A program made the translations under genes and the position numbers. 23,435 nucleotides of DNA, taken from Candidatus Sigynarchaeota archaeon. Its GTDB lineage: Archaea > Asgardarchaeota > Lokiarchaeia > Sigynarchaeales > Sigynarchaeaceae. A model generated the notes under the pieces. The model did no database searches. It was given only the letters and a program-made list of their open reading frames with translations, and had not been told where the DNA came from. Below, one piece after another: positions 15,569 through 23,435 of this stretch. The number at the start of each line of letters is the position of its first letter. The first letter of the stretch is position 1. The stretch lies in NCBI GenBank assembly GCA_030587525.1, contig JAUQYW010000447.1, positions 1 to 23,435 on the forward strand. The letters are read 5' to 3'.

Positions 15569-17029
15569 CTAGAACGAGCATTGCACGACCACGGGATAAT
15601 GGTCCGAGTAGGTCTGGTTGTTGGCCCGGACATCCTTTGGAACCGTCGCGCTGGACACGTTGATGCCGGGCGAGCAGAAGACGAAGTCGATGCGACTGCT
15701 CGTGCCCGGTGCAGTCCAATTGTTAAACGAGGTATCCCACGGGTAGCTGTCGCCGTACGCCAAGCGATACGAGTCCTTCATGGGCTTGGCCGTGAAATTC
15801 TCGAAGATGGCATATCCCTGGCTGGTATTTCGCATGTTGAAATCCCCCATGGCGAACGTCGGCAGGTCACCGGTATGCTGGGTAATACGATCGCAGATGA
15901 GCGTCGACGCGAGCGCGCTGAAATTCACCCCGAATCCGTAATGCGTGCAAAAGACGCAGAATTGCGCGCCAGTGGCCAGCACCTCGAATCGAGCCCACGT
16001 GCAGATGCGGTAATTACTGGGGTCCCAAGACTTGCTCGGAACCAGCGTGCAATCCGATAGCCAGAACGTGTCCCCGTCAACGAGCCTGAGCTTGCCCGTG
16101 TTGAAAATGATCGCGGCGTGTTCGCCGTAATGTACGCCGTCGTCCCTGCCGTGTCCCGTGAATTGGTACCGTGCCGATGCCATGCCCGAGAGCAAGTCCG
16201 CAAGCTGGAACAAGTAGGCTTCTTGAACCCCGATAACATCAGCGTCCATGCCATCGAGGTACGACGCGACGTCGGCCTTCCGGTTGATCCAGTTATTCGC
16301 GGGATTGAGCTCGGAGGCGATGCCGTTCCGGATGTTGTAGGTCACGATTTTTAGAGATGTCTCGATCGAAGAAGGCGCGGGTATAGGAAGGTAAGTCTTG
16401 CCAAACGTGGCAACTATCAAGGTCGAGCCGAGCAAAACAGGTATGGCGATTGCTACTACCCCTAAGATTTTCTTGCCCCGGCTGGTTGCACGAGGCGTTC
16501 CCAAGTATTTGGACAGAAGCGGCAGTGATCCCACGAGGAAAGCCGCGATGCCAAAGGCTGCACCCGCTATGGTGCTCCATCCGATCGTCGCGTATTTCGC
16601 AAGGGTGGCAAGCAAGATGCCCGCAACGGGAACGAGTACAACTATTACACATAGGAAGAATGCGAAAAAGAGGATCCCGAATCTCGTTAGTTTATGTATG
16701 ACCTGTTTCTGAGGGTTCCTAGGTGCAACACGCGCATCTGCGCGGAGGTGTCTTGCTGCTTTCAAGATGATATACAGGACAATCGCGACGCATCCAGGAA
16801 TGCACAAGATGCCGATAGCGGCAGCACAAGCGGTGGTGCCGAGTACCTCCCGGGTTATACTGTTGCCGCGTGAATGGTAGCCGTGGATTCCCATGGCAAG
16901 CAAGTACAGCGCGATGGCTGCCGCGAGGAAGATCAGCGGCCAAATGAGGCCTTGATAGCCGGCCGGGAACAGAAATTCGAAGAAGTCATCGGATAGCCGC
17001 GGGTTGATCCCGCCACAGATGCCAAGCAT
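15569..17029 (-). CDS. membrane protein with C-terminal endonuclease/exonuclease/phosphatase domain
   Basis: A 486-residue protein. Five hydrophobic helices (about 28-50, 65-90, 115-144, 147-171, 188-208) are followed by a full EEP (DNase I-like) domain from about 226 to the end. Key residues are all visible: Asn232 in VTYNIRNG, Glu270 in IGVQEAY, His363 in CTHYG, Asp396 and Asn398 in MGDFN, Asp448 in RIDFVF, and Asp476-His477 in SDHYP. This metal-dependent fold cleaves phosphodiester or phosphate bonds in nucleic acids, inositol phosphates or sphingomyelin. Sequons in the domain (NFT, NWT, NVS, NQT) suggest it faces outside. The substrate cannot be told. It is divergent from the next gene with 54 bases between. 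Confidence 0.85.
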   Translation of the reverse strand: MLGICGGINPRLSDDFFEFLFPAGYQGLIWPLIFLAAAIALYLLAMGIHGYHSRGNSITREVLGTTACAAAIGILCIPGCVAIVLYIILKAARHLRADARVAPRNPQKQVIHKLTRFGILFFAFFLCVIVVLVPVAGILLATLAKYATIGWSTIAGAAFGIAAFLVGSLPLLSKYLGTPRATSRGKKILGVVAIAIPVLLGSTLIVATFGKTYLPIPAPSSIETSLKIVTYNIRNGIASELNPANNWINRKADVASYLDGMDADVIGVQEAYLFQLADLLSGMASARYQFTGHGRDDGVHYGEHAAIIFNTGKLRLVDGDTFWLSDCTLVPSKSWDPSNYRICTWARFEVLATGAQFCVFCTHYGFGVNFSALASTLICDRITQHTGDLPTFAMGDFNMRNTSQGYAIFENFTAKPMKDSYRLAYGDSYPWDTSFNNWTAPGTSSRIDFVFCSPGINVSSATVPKDVRANNQTYSDHYPVVVQCSF

Positions 17030-17083
17030 AGATCAAGGAACGAAGACTATCCTTTTTTTAATTCTGGTTGTGAAGTAGATTTA

Positions 17084-17803
17084 ATGGTGGTAGTGCTCAT
17101 GCACGCATTTTTCGAACTTCTCGGTGGATTTTTGGTTTATCCTTCGCTGCAAAGCAAAAAGTTTATGGAATTGCCCCTTTCGCGGAAGGATTTCCTTCGC
17201 CTCAACTTGCTCGTTCAATTCCTTTCTGCCATGCTCGGGGTCGTGGTTATGTTCATGCTTTTTTACCCGGACCTTCAGATGTACACTGAAGCTGTCCACG
17301 ACGGGCTTAACTTGTTTATTATCCCGCTCGGTAATCCCGTGCTCTTGTTGATTGCATTCGCTGGTGGTTATTTGGTCTTATTTATTATCAATTTCACGTG
17401 CATCGGCAGTATCAATTACTGGATTTCACGAAGGCTGTTATCGCATGACACGGAAGGGAGACGTTTCTCGTACAAGAACTTTATGGCTGCCCACGGATTT
17501 GCCCAGCTGCCTCTTGGCTTGTTTTGCGTGTTCAACATCTTCTGGATCTATTTCTTCGAGCGTGCTAACATCGTCAAGATTTTTTTCCCATTCGTCGACC
17601 TTTCGGAACCCGTTATTGTCTACTTTTGCGTTCTCGCGTTTTTCCTGGCATGGAAATGGCATGTTCAAGCACGGGTTTTGGAATCCATCGGTCTTGGAAC
17701 GGCCAAGCGTGCCTTTCTAATAGGGCTTGAAATCTTGTTCCTTTCCTGTTGCATCATCTTCATCGCTGTTATAGGCAATCTCGCGGTTGCTATATTCTCG
17801 TGA
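17084..17803 (+). CDS. five-helix integral membrane protein, possibly Yip1-like
   Basis: A 239-residue protein with hydrophobic helices at about 39-61, 85-107, 133-157, 175-192 and 208-235 and no signal peptide. The segment YKNFMAAHGFAQLPLGLFCVFNIF recalls the helix of Yip1-domain proteins, in which a polar helix start is followed by a conserved Pro, but the match is too short to name it. An in-frame stop (17075) lies just upstream, so the start is the ATG at 17084 or Met6. A GH10 glycosidase gene begins 13 bases after its stop, so the two are probably cotranscribed and the protein may help export or hold an envelope enzyme (inference). Confidence 0.7.
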   Translation: MVVVLMHAFFELLGGFLVYPSLQSKKFMELPLSRKDFLRLNLLVQFLSAMLGVVVMFMLFYPDLQMYTEAVHDGLNLFIIPLGNPVLLLIAFAGGYLVLFIINFTCIGSINYWISRRLLSHDTEGRRFSYKNFMAAHGFAQLPLGLFCVFNIFWIYFFERANIVKIFFPFVDLSEPVIVYFCVLAFFLAWKWHVQARVLESIGLGTAKRAFLIGLEILFLSCCIIFIAVIGNLAVAIFS

Positions 17804-17816
17804 GGCGCGTGCAAAA

Positions 17817-19163
17817 ATGGACAAAAAAACCGGTAAAAAGGGTGGTGCAAGGGGATCATCAATAGCACGAGCTCGGGCAGGAGCCATCGTGTTTGCGATA
17901 TTGATCGCGTCGCTTTCGTTCCTGATCGCGTCTCCCTTCGTGCCGAACGTCGGGGGCGAGGCCCTCGAAGCAACGTGCGTTGCAGAAGCAGAGGAACGCA
18001 TCCAACAGCTTCGCACGGGGCCTTTCCGGATTCACGTGTCATACTCCAACAACGGCAGCGATTATCAAGGCAAGAACGTGGATTTTAACTTGACCCAGCA
18101 CGCGTTCAACTTCGGTGCCATGTTTTTTCATTATGACCTTTCAGATCCCACGAATGACGTGTATGCTGGATTATGGAAGGATGTTTTCAACTTTGCAGTT
18201 CTACCCTTTTATTACACGAGCTGGGAGACTCCGGATTATTACCCCGAGGAGTCTCGCGTGAATGATACCATCCGCTTCTGCGAGGAGCACAACATCACGA
18301 TGAAGGGTCATTGCTTGATGTGGAACCATCTTGCTGGCATTCCGAACTGGCTCGATCCCATCGCGAATCACACCCGCGAAGAGATCGTCGCCGATTTCGA
18401 GGACCATATCACATCGCTCGTGGGAAAATACAAAGGCAATATCTCATATTGGGATGTTACCAACGAGGTCGTGCATCGTGGCGTGTTCAAGGACTTGGAT
18501 CCCGTGGAGTTCACGCGCCAATGTTTCTCGTGGGCGAGAGCCGCAAATCCACAAGCCACGCTGATCTTCAACGAGTATGCAATAGCCGGCCACGAGTTCG
18601 GAAACGGGGATGTTGCCCGGTTTTGCTCCGCATTGAATGAACACGGCGTCACTTACGATGCGATCGGCGACCAGGTCCATCTCATGGATTCCGACTGGAT
18701 TCCAATGTACGAGATCCAGGCCTCGTTAGATGGTTTTACCAGGCTGGGAAAGCGCATGCACATCACCGAGATCATGGTTCCTTCCACGCCGGTACCGATC
18801 ACGAACTCGTGGAAAAAAGGACTCTGGAGCGAGGAAAATCAAGCAGAATACCTGCGCCGCTTGTACACGGTATGCTTCGCGCACCCATCCATCGATGTCA
18901 TCAATTATTGGGGCTTCGAAGAACCGTCCCATCACACCGGCTATGGACTCGTGAACCACAACCTTTCTCCAAAGCAATCCTACGTCGTGTTGAAAGAACT
19001 CATCAAGAACACGTGGACCACGAGGGGAACTGCCCTTACCAACACGAGTGGATGGATAAATTTCACGGGATTTTTCGGCAATTATAACGTCACGATTGGT
19101 GGCAAGATCTTTCAAGTGAACACGAGCCCGGGTGCTGCTAATGAATTTCTCTTGGAGGTGTAA
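17817..19163 (+). CDS. membrane-anchored GH10 endo-beta-1,4-xylanase-like hydrolase
   Basis: A 448-residue protein with one N-terminal hydrophobic segment (about 22-40) after a very basic start, so it is secreted or anchored. The GH10 catalytic domain covers about 95-400: GHCLMWN (164-170), the acid/base Glu217 in WDVTNE, FNEYA (251-255), DQVHL (285-289), the nucleophile Glu318 in HITEIM, and WGFEEP near 365-370. GH10 enzymes cleave xylan and related beta-1,4-glycans with retention of configuration. GH10 enzymes usually read GHTLVWH where this has GHCLMWN. The tail (404-448) is a short beta-rich extension. The ATG is preferred to an upstream TTG at 17787 that would overlap the previous gene. 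Confidence 0.9.
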   Translation: MDKKTGKKGGARGSSIARARAGAIVFAILIASLSFLIASPFVPNVGGEALEATCVAEAEERIQQLRTGPFRIHVSYSNNGSDYQGKNVDFNLTQHAFNFGAMFFHYDLSDPTNDVYAGLWKDVFNFAVLPFYYTSWETPDYYPEESRVNDTIRFCEEHNITMKGHCLMWNHLAGIPNWLDPIANHTREEIVADFEDHITSLVGKYKGNISYWDVTNEVVHRGVFKDLDPVEFTRQCFSWARAANPQATLIFNEYAIAGHEFGNGDVARFCSALNEHGVTYDAIGDQVHLMDSDWIPMYEIQASLDGFTRLGKRMHITEIMVPSTPVPITNSWKKGLWSEENQAEYLRRLYTVCFAHPSIDVINYWGFEEPSHHTGYGLVNHNLSPKQSYVVLKELIKNTWTTRGTALTNTSGWINFTGFFGNYNVTIGGKIFQVNTSPGAANEFLLEV

Positions 19164-19297
19164 TAGGTGGTTCCTCTGCGAATTTTCAGGGATTATTTTT
19201 GATAATAAAAAAGAGTTCTAACCAAGTGCTCATGTTTGGTGGTTATCCCTTCTAATATTCGCGTTATGATCTTTAACATAGAGATAATATCGAAAAG

Positions 19298-19501
19298 ATG
19301 GGTGAAGAGGCAACAAGTATGACTCCGGTTACTTTCGATCCAAGGGTATTCAAGGTCAACGATCCGCCGTGCTCGAAATGCCACGAGAATGGCATGGATT
19401 TTCATCTCCATAAAAATTTTAGTGGTTTGGGTATGGATTGGTTGCAATGGTTTTGCAAGAATTCAGACTGCGGGTATTATATCAACGTCGAGATCTTGTA
19501 A
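19298..19501 (+). CDS. small zinc-ribbon-like protein
   Basis: A 67-residue protein with two cysteine pairs, C-x2-C in PPCSKCHEN (residues 25-28) and C-x4-C in WFCKNSDCGYY (53-58), separated by about 24 residues. This is the layout of a zinc ribbon, likely binding one zinc ion. Such small proteins often act in transcription or RNA binding, but the function here is unknown. A TATA-like TTTAACATA (19272-19280) lies shortly before the ATG; Met8 is an alternative start. The gene stands alone and is followed by a T tract. Confidence 0.6.
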   Translation: MGEEATSMTPVTFDPRVFKVNDPPCSKCHENGMDFHLHKNFSGLGMDWLQWFCKNSDCGYYINVEIL

Positions 19502-19521
19502 ATCTGAATTTTTCATTTTAA

Positions 19522-19529
19522 TTTTTTTT
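19522..19529 (+). terminator. U-tract terminator after zinc-ribbon gene
   Basis: A run of eight T begins 21 bases after the stop, within a T-rich stretch. The remaining spacer up to 19761 is AT-rich and shows no gene or tRNA. Confidence 0.45.
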
Positions 19530-19761
19530 GCTCTTCATGATTTCCAACATAACAATTCATCATCTGTCAATTTGTTCGATTTCCAATTTTCTCTTCTAAA
19601 TTTATGACATGAAATGCCTATGAACCAGGGGTAGCTGCAAAATCCGGTTCAAGAAGAGATCAAGGGGATATTTATTTGGATCAAGACGGTATTCTTTTAT
19701 TTTCTCATAAACCAATGTGTTACCAAAACCTTAGACTCTCTATTTCAGAAGCGATAGTCCA

Positions 19762-20586
19762 ATGACACGTTCGCGCCTCTTCCTTTACGGCGTCGGGTTC
19801 ACGATAGCGTCCCTCGCCGCGTTTTTCATCCTTGCCGGGCTTGGCTGGCCGGGCGAAATCCATTTCTGCGTGGCAGATAACCATTGCTATTGCGAGATTA
19901 TCCAGTGGAGCGCGATCGCGCGGCAGCCAGTGAACACGTGGTCGAACTTGGGTTGTGTGGTCGTTGGATTGGTCGTCCTTTGGCGCGTGGACAAGGCACC
20001 CGTTTCCGATTCAATTATTAAGGCAACGAGCAACCCCTTGCGGGAAAAAAGCGCCGAGTCGGCATTATACGGGTTCCTGGTCATATTCATAGGCATCGGG
20101 AGTATATTTTTCCACGGGGGAATGACCAACTACGGGGGGCTTCTCGACAACGTGGCAATGAACGCATACATCACGTTTCTAGTTTTGTACAATTTTGAAC
20201 GATTGGGCGTTTTTTCCCGGCGTAATTGCATTATCCTCCTTATTCCCGTTAACATTGTGCTCGGGTGGCTTTCCATCCTTCCACATCTTGGCCGCGATAT
20301 GTTCGCATGGGTCGTGGCCGTCGAGGTTGTCTTCGAGCTCGTGATCCTCGTGGCTGGCAAGTTCAATTACACACGATTGCGCCGCAGCTGGAAATTGTTC
20401 GTCGCGAGCCTGGCGACCTTCGGGGTCGCAATGTTGGCGTGGAATTTGAGCAAAACAGGTGCTCTGTTGTGTTTTCCCGACTCAGTCTGGCAGGGGCATG
20501 CCGGTTGGCATTTGATCGTGGCGTTGAGCACGTGGTTCATTTTCAAATACGTGCAATCGGAATTTAAGGTTGAAACAGCATCCTAA
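19762..20586 (+). CDS. CREST-superfamily membrane hydrolase, alkaline-ceramidase homologue
   Basis: A 274-residue protein with about seven membrane helices. It carries the full catalytic set of alkaline ceramidases (PF05875): Ser114 and His118 in GIGSIFFHGG, Asp129 in LLDNVAM, and His246 and His250 in GHAGWH. The spacings Ser+4-His, His+11-Asp and His+4-His equal those of the human enzyme ACER3 (Ser77, His81, Asp92, His217, His221). The N-terminal CYCE...QPVNTWSN (42-62) corresponds to the calcium-site and N-TVSN segment. These enzymes hydrolyse an amide bond in ceramides within the membrane using zinc. Archaea are not known for ceramide, so the true substrate may be another lipid amide or an imported lipid. 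The start follows a spacer without a clear ribosome binding site. Confidence 0.85.
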   Translation: MTRSRLFLYGVGFTIASLAAFFILAGLGWPGEIHFCVADNHCYCEIIQWSAIARQPVNTWSNLGCVVVGLVVLWRVDKAPVSDSIIKATSNPLREKSAESALYGFLVIFIGIGSIFFHGGMTNYGGLLDNVAMNAYITFLVLYNFERLGVFSRRNCIILLIPVNIVLGWLSILPHLGRDMFAWVVAVEVVFELVILVAGKFNYTRLRRSWKLFVASLATFGVAMLAWNLSKTGALLCFPDSVWQGHAGWHLIVALSTWFIFKYVQSEFKVETAS

Positions 20587-20659
20587 CTTCCTGAATATTC
20601 AACATATTCATAGCTTCTACCAAAAGCAAGACAGACCCTCTTTAATATCATTTTTTATA

Positions 20660-23435
20660 ATGTTAACCCAACAAACAACAACGAGGGATACAATTACGAT
20701 AACGAAAAAAACACGGGTTTTGAATACCTTGATGATTTTGTGCGTCTTTTTGGTCGGATTGGCCATCACTTTCGTTGCGAGCCCTTCCACCCCGGGTTTA
20801 CAAGAAGGTAATGGCAGGATCCATACCTCGGACGCAACATACACGTATGCAATCAATATATCACCCGTAACGCCGGCAAGCGATTATACCATTCGCCTGA
20901 ACTTGAACGGCAGTTTCAATTACAGCGCTTGCAAGGCGAACGGTGATGATATTCGGTTCTACGATGTCGACAACATCTCGCTCTCGTATTGGATAGAGAC
21001 CTGGAATGTAGGCGGGAAATCAACGATTTGGGTCAAGATTCCTCAAGCGGGAACGAGCGAGATTCGTATATCATATGGCGACAGTCTTGCGACTGCGGCA
21101 TCGGATGGCGACGCCACGTTTGTCTTTTTCGACCATTTCACGGGCGCCGGGATCAACACGACATCGAAATGGAATGTGGTCACGGACATGTATAGCTCCG
21201 TTAACCAGACGGACGGCACTTACGCGTTGCTGGTGAGTAACCCACCCACGAAGGAGCGATCCGCGATATACATCGGCTTCAATGATTATTACTTGTCTGG
21301 AGGAACGATGATGCTCCAAAACGGCGTCTTTTATGACGGTGATTATTTCAAAAACAGGCGCGCATCGGATAGTACATACCAGCAAACTGCTTTCAATGCA
21401 GTCGACCAATGGCGCACGTATGACTTGTGCTGGATTTCAAGTAGTTCGATCAAGTATTACACGAACGACACCTTGAGGGCCACACATACGTCCGGGATCC
21501 CGGCGACCTCAATCCCGGTCAGTATTTGGGCATCAACGATTTATTCCGATACCGGTAACCGGTATGCTGGGTATCTACGATCGAAAACCACGAATCTTGG
21601 TCAAGCTGGTTACGCGTTCAGATGTTTGTCATGGGCAGATTATGATTACTCGTCATATTCCGTGTATGCGCAAGTCAAGGTCGATTGGTGCTTCGTTCGT
21701 CGTTGTACTGCGATCGAACCTGTCGCTACCCTACTCCTTCCATCCATCCCTGGTCCGACACCGATCATCTACAATTTGCCGTTTATGGAGAGCTTCGAAT
21801 GGGGGAATATTCCCGCGGTGAATACAATTACCAATACCTTCGAACGGGTCAATGATTCAGGTGCGACTTACACGGGCTGGGACTCGAAGGAGTACAGTTC
21901 AAGTGGTGGTTTGTTACTGGCAAACAACTTCGTGAACACCACGATGCAGGACGGTTCCCAAGTCTTGCACATGGAAAATCGCGATGATGCTTCTTCTGGC
22001 TTCCATCATAGCCAGGTACGTGCGCTCTTCAACACTACTGGTTTTCTCAACAACCTGACCATCCGCTGCACGGTGCAAGGAAGTCGATATGACGGGGCAG
22101 CAGATAACAGCGCGGTGGCGATCTATATCATCGAAGACACGAACAACGATGGCTTGTTTGAAATCGGGGGCAATGATTTCCAGCTCGTATACGTCATGGA
22201 TTTCAATGGCGTCCACGATACAGAAGGACCAATTGATCATTTCAAGTCCAACAAGATAGTCACCGCATGGGTGCCCATTTCGACGGATTGGGATGGTACC
22301 ACGTGGTACAATATGCAGCGTAACATAACGACAGATTGGATCCATTACATGGGATGGGCGATGAACAAGACCAATCTCGCGGTCGTGATTACCAATTCAC
22401 AGCGCGTGGATATGTCATCGACTGCATATTACATGTGGTCGAACTGGGATAATTTTACCCTCGGGAATGCGTTCTCGCCTGATTTAACGCCCCCCACGAT
22501 AACGATCAACAGTCCTGCAAACGCAGCAGTCCTCGACTCGAATATAGTAAGCTTGAACGTGAACATCGTCGATGCAAACCTCGCTCATATGTGGTATGAA
22601 CTGGATAGTGGCTCCTCCGTGAGCATGGTTTCAAACACGTCCTTCTCGGCAGCCGACGGTACGCACACGATAATCGTGTATGCGAATGATACGGCAGGTA
22701 ACCTTGCATCGCGAACCGTTTCGTTCACAGTGGCTTCATCCGCGCCGCAAGTAGTCATTTTATCCCCCGGCAATCTCGTTTATCTCAGCAACGTTAATCT
22801 CGTGTTCCACGTGTCGAGCGTGGTACTTGATTCCATGTGGTACACGATAAATGGGAGCTCTCCCATTATTCTTGCTGGAAACACGACGATTTCTCTCGTT
22901 CAAGGCATATCCGTCATCACAGTTTATGCAAATGATAGCCTTGGCCGGATTGGTTCGGACTTGATTGTTGTTACTGCGAGTTTATTGCCTGTCATCACGA
23001 TCAACAGCCCTGTGAATGCATCAATTCTCGGATCGAGCATGGTGAGCTTGATCGTAAACATAGTCGATGTTAACCTCGACAACATGTGGTATAAAGTGGA
23101 TGATGGTCCCTCCGTGAGTATGGTCTCAAACACGTCTTTCTCGGCTGAAGATGGCAGTCACACGGTAACCATATTTGCCAATGACACGGAAGGAAATCTC
23201 GCATCGGAGACAGTTTCGTTCACCGTGGCTTCAACCGCGCCGCAAGTGGCCATCTTATCCCCCGGCAATCTCGTGTATCTTAGCAACGTTAACCTCGTGT
23301 TCCATGTATCGAGCACGGTACTTGATTCCATGTGGTACACGAAAAATGGAAGCACTCCCATTATTCTCGCTGGAAACACAACGATTTCCCTCGTTCAAGG
23401 CACATCCGTCATCACGGTTTATGCAAATGATAGCC
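20660..23435 (+). CDS. secreted DUF2341 surface protein with Ig-like repeats, 3' partial
   Basis: The frame starts at the ATG at 20660 and stays open to the right edge, at least 925 residues. A signal or anchor segment (about 20-42) is followed by a DUF2341 domain (75-165: YTIRLNLNG, DDIRFYD, STIWVKIPQ, ISYGD, FFDHFTG). A lectin/LamG-like region follows (about 165-355, ending VKVDWCFVRR...EPVATL), the usual DUF2341 partner. A second beta-rich domain covers about 376-612, then Ig-like modules in an alternating A-B-A-B order. Many N-x-S/T sequons indicate a glycosylated surface protein, probably for adhesion or polysaccharide contact. No ribosome binding site is visible; TTTAATATC at 20641-20649 may be part of the promoter. 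Confidence 0.82.
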   Translation, partial: MLTQQTTTRDTITITKKTRVLNTLMILCVFLVGLAITFVASPSTPGLQEGNGRIHTSDATYTYAINISPVTPASDYTIRLNLNGSFNYSACKANGDDIRFYDVDNISLSYWIETWNVGGKSTIWVKIPQAGTSEIRISYGDSLATAASDGDATFVFFDHFTGAGINTTSKWNVVTDMYSSVNQTDGTYALLVSNPPTKERSAIYIGFNDYYLSGGTMMLQNGVFYDGDYFKNRRASDSTYQQTAFNAVDQWRTYDLCWISSSSIKYYTNDTLRATHTSGIPATSIPVSIWASTIYSDTGNRYAGYLRSKTTNLGQAGYAFRCLSWADYDYSSYSVYAQVKVDWCFVRRCTAIEPVATLLLPSIPGPTPIIYNLPFMESFEWGNIPAVNTITNTFERVNDSGATYTGWDSKEYSSSGGLLLANNFVNTTMQDGSQVLHMENRDDASSGFHHSQVRALFNTTGFLNNLTIRCTVQGSRYDGAADNSAVAIYIIEDTNNDGLFEIGGNDFQLVYVMDFNGVHDTEGPIDHFKSNKIVTAWVPISTDWDGTTWYNMQRNITTDWIHYMGWAMNKTNLAVVITNSQRVDMSSTAYYMWSNWDNFTLGNAFSPDLTPPTITINSPANAAVLDSNIVSLNVNIVDANLAHMWYELDSGSSVSMVSNTSFSAADGTHTIIVYANDTAGNLASRTVSFTVASSAPQVVILSPGNLVYLSNVNLVFHVSSVVLDSMWYTINGSSPIILAGNTTISLVQGISVITVYANDSLGRIGSDLIVVTASLLPVITINSPVNASILGSSMVSLIVNIVDVNLDNMWYKVDDGPSVSMVSNTSFSAEDGSHTVTIFANDTEGNLASETVSFTVASTAPQVAILSPGNLVYLSNVNLVFHVSSTVLDSMWYTKNGSTPIILAGNTTISLVQGTSVITVYANDS
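22502..23435 (+). repeat. 495-base tandem duplication encoding paired Ig-like modules
   Basis: Two copies of a 495-base (165-codon) unit lie head to tail: the first from about 22502 to 22996, the second from 22997 to beyond the window. Each unit has module A (starting TITINSP) and module B (starting APQV.ILSPG). In the 199 bases where both B modules are visible (22742-22940 and 23237-23435) I count about 18 differences, most of them silent, so the copies are about 91% identical. Modules A and B resemble each other only at protein level (both have MWY and YAND or FAND). Confidence 0.85.

Noticed and set aside
19557..19563. Minus-strand ATGATGA resembling a box C
   Set aside because: No matching box D on the minus strand at the expected distance.
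19646..19653. GGTTCAAG resembling a tRNA T-arm
   Set aside because: No cloverleaf arms, anticodon stem or acceptor pairing could be formed around it.
22502..23435. Regular repeats considered as a CRISPR or non-coding satellite
   Set aside because: The repeats are 495 bases, in frame, and encode Ig-like modules of one protein; there are no spacers.

Overview
The window looks like chromosomal DNA of an archaeon of medium G+C. The signs are TATA-like boxes about 26 bases before several start codons (leaderless style), purine-rich ribosome binding sites at other genes, a box C/D-type kink-turn motif between genes, and a DUF2341 surface protein rich in N-glycosylation sequons. The mix of glycoside hydrolases, a serpin homologue and a ceramidase homologue would fit a heterotrophic, possibly Asgard-type, archaeon. 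That placement is inference: no rRNA or ribosomal marker gene is present.

Layout. Bases 1-2775: the 3' part of a GH36 alpha-galactosidase-like gene followed by a class I methyltransferase. 2776-3006: a spacer with a candidate box C/D sRNA. 3007-3951: a tandem GNAT acetyltransferase. 3961-6189 (minus): an MFS transporter followed by a cytoplasmic GH43/GH32-type beta-propeller hydrolase, an uptake-and-cleavage pair. 6255-7762: a beta-class DNA methyltransferase coupled to an unknown 169-residue protein. 7824-12314 (minus): a large membrane-anchored glycoprotein of unknown function, a QueG-like iron-sulfur protein and a second MFS transporter. 12766-13644: an SPL-type radical SAM protein. 13674-14678 (minus): a divergent serpin. 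15031-15459: a small four-helix membrane protein. 15569-17029 (minus): a membrane protein with a C-terminal endonuclease/exonuclease/phosphatase (EEP) domain. 17084-19163: a five-helix membrane protein and a membrane-anchored GH10 enzyme, 13 bases apart. 19298-19501: a zinc-ribbon-like miniprotein. 19762-20586: a CREST/alkaline-ceramidase homologue with a complete metal site. 20660 to the right edge: a secreted DUF2341 protein with tandem Ig-like repeats, still open at the end of the window.

How it fits together. The hydrolases and transporters suggest use of plant- or algal-type glycans: GH10 outside the cell, GH36 and GH43-like enzymes on oligosaccharides, MFS carriers for import. The EEP and ceramidase-like membrane proteins may act on lipid or phospho-substrates. 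The surface glycoproteins could serve adhesion or substrate contact. No phage, insertion sequence, CRISPR array, tRNA or rRNA gene was seen. The most unusual items are the leaderless, apparently intracellular serpin, the ceramidase homologue, the 646-residue anchored glycoprotein, the candidate C/D sRNA and the 495-base tandem duplication in the surface protein.
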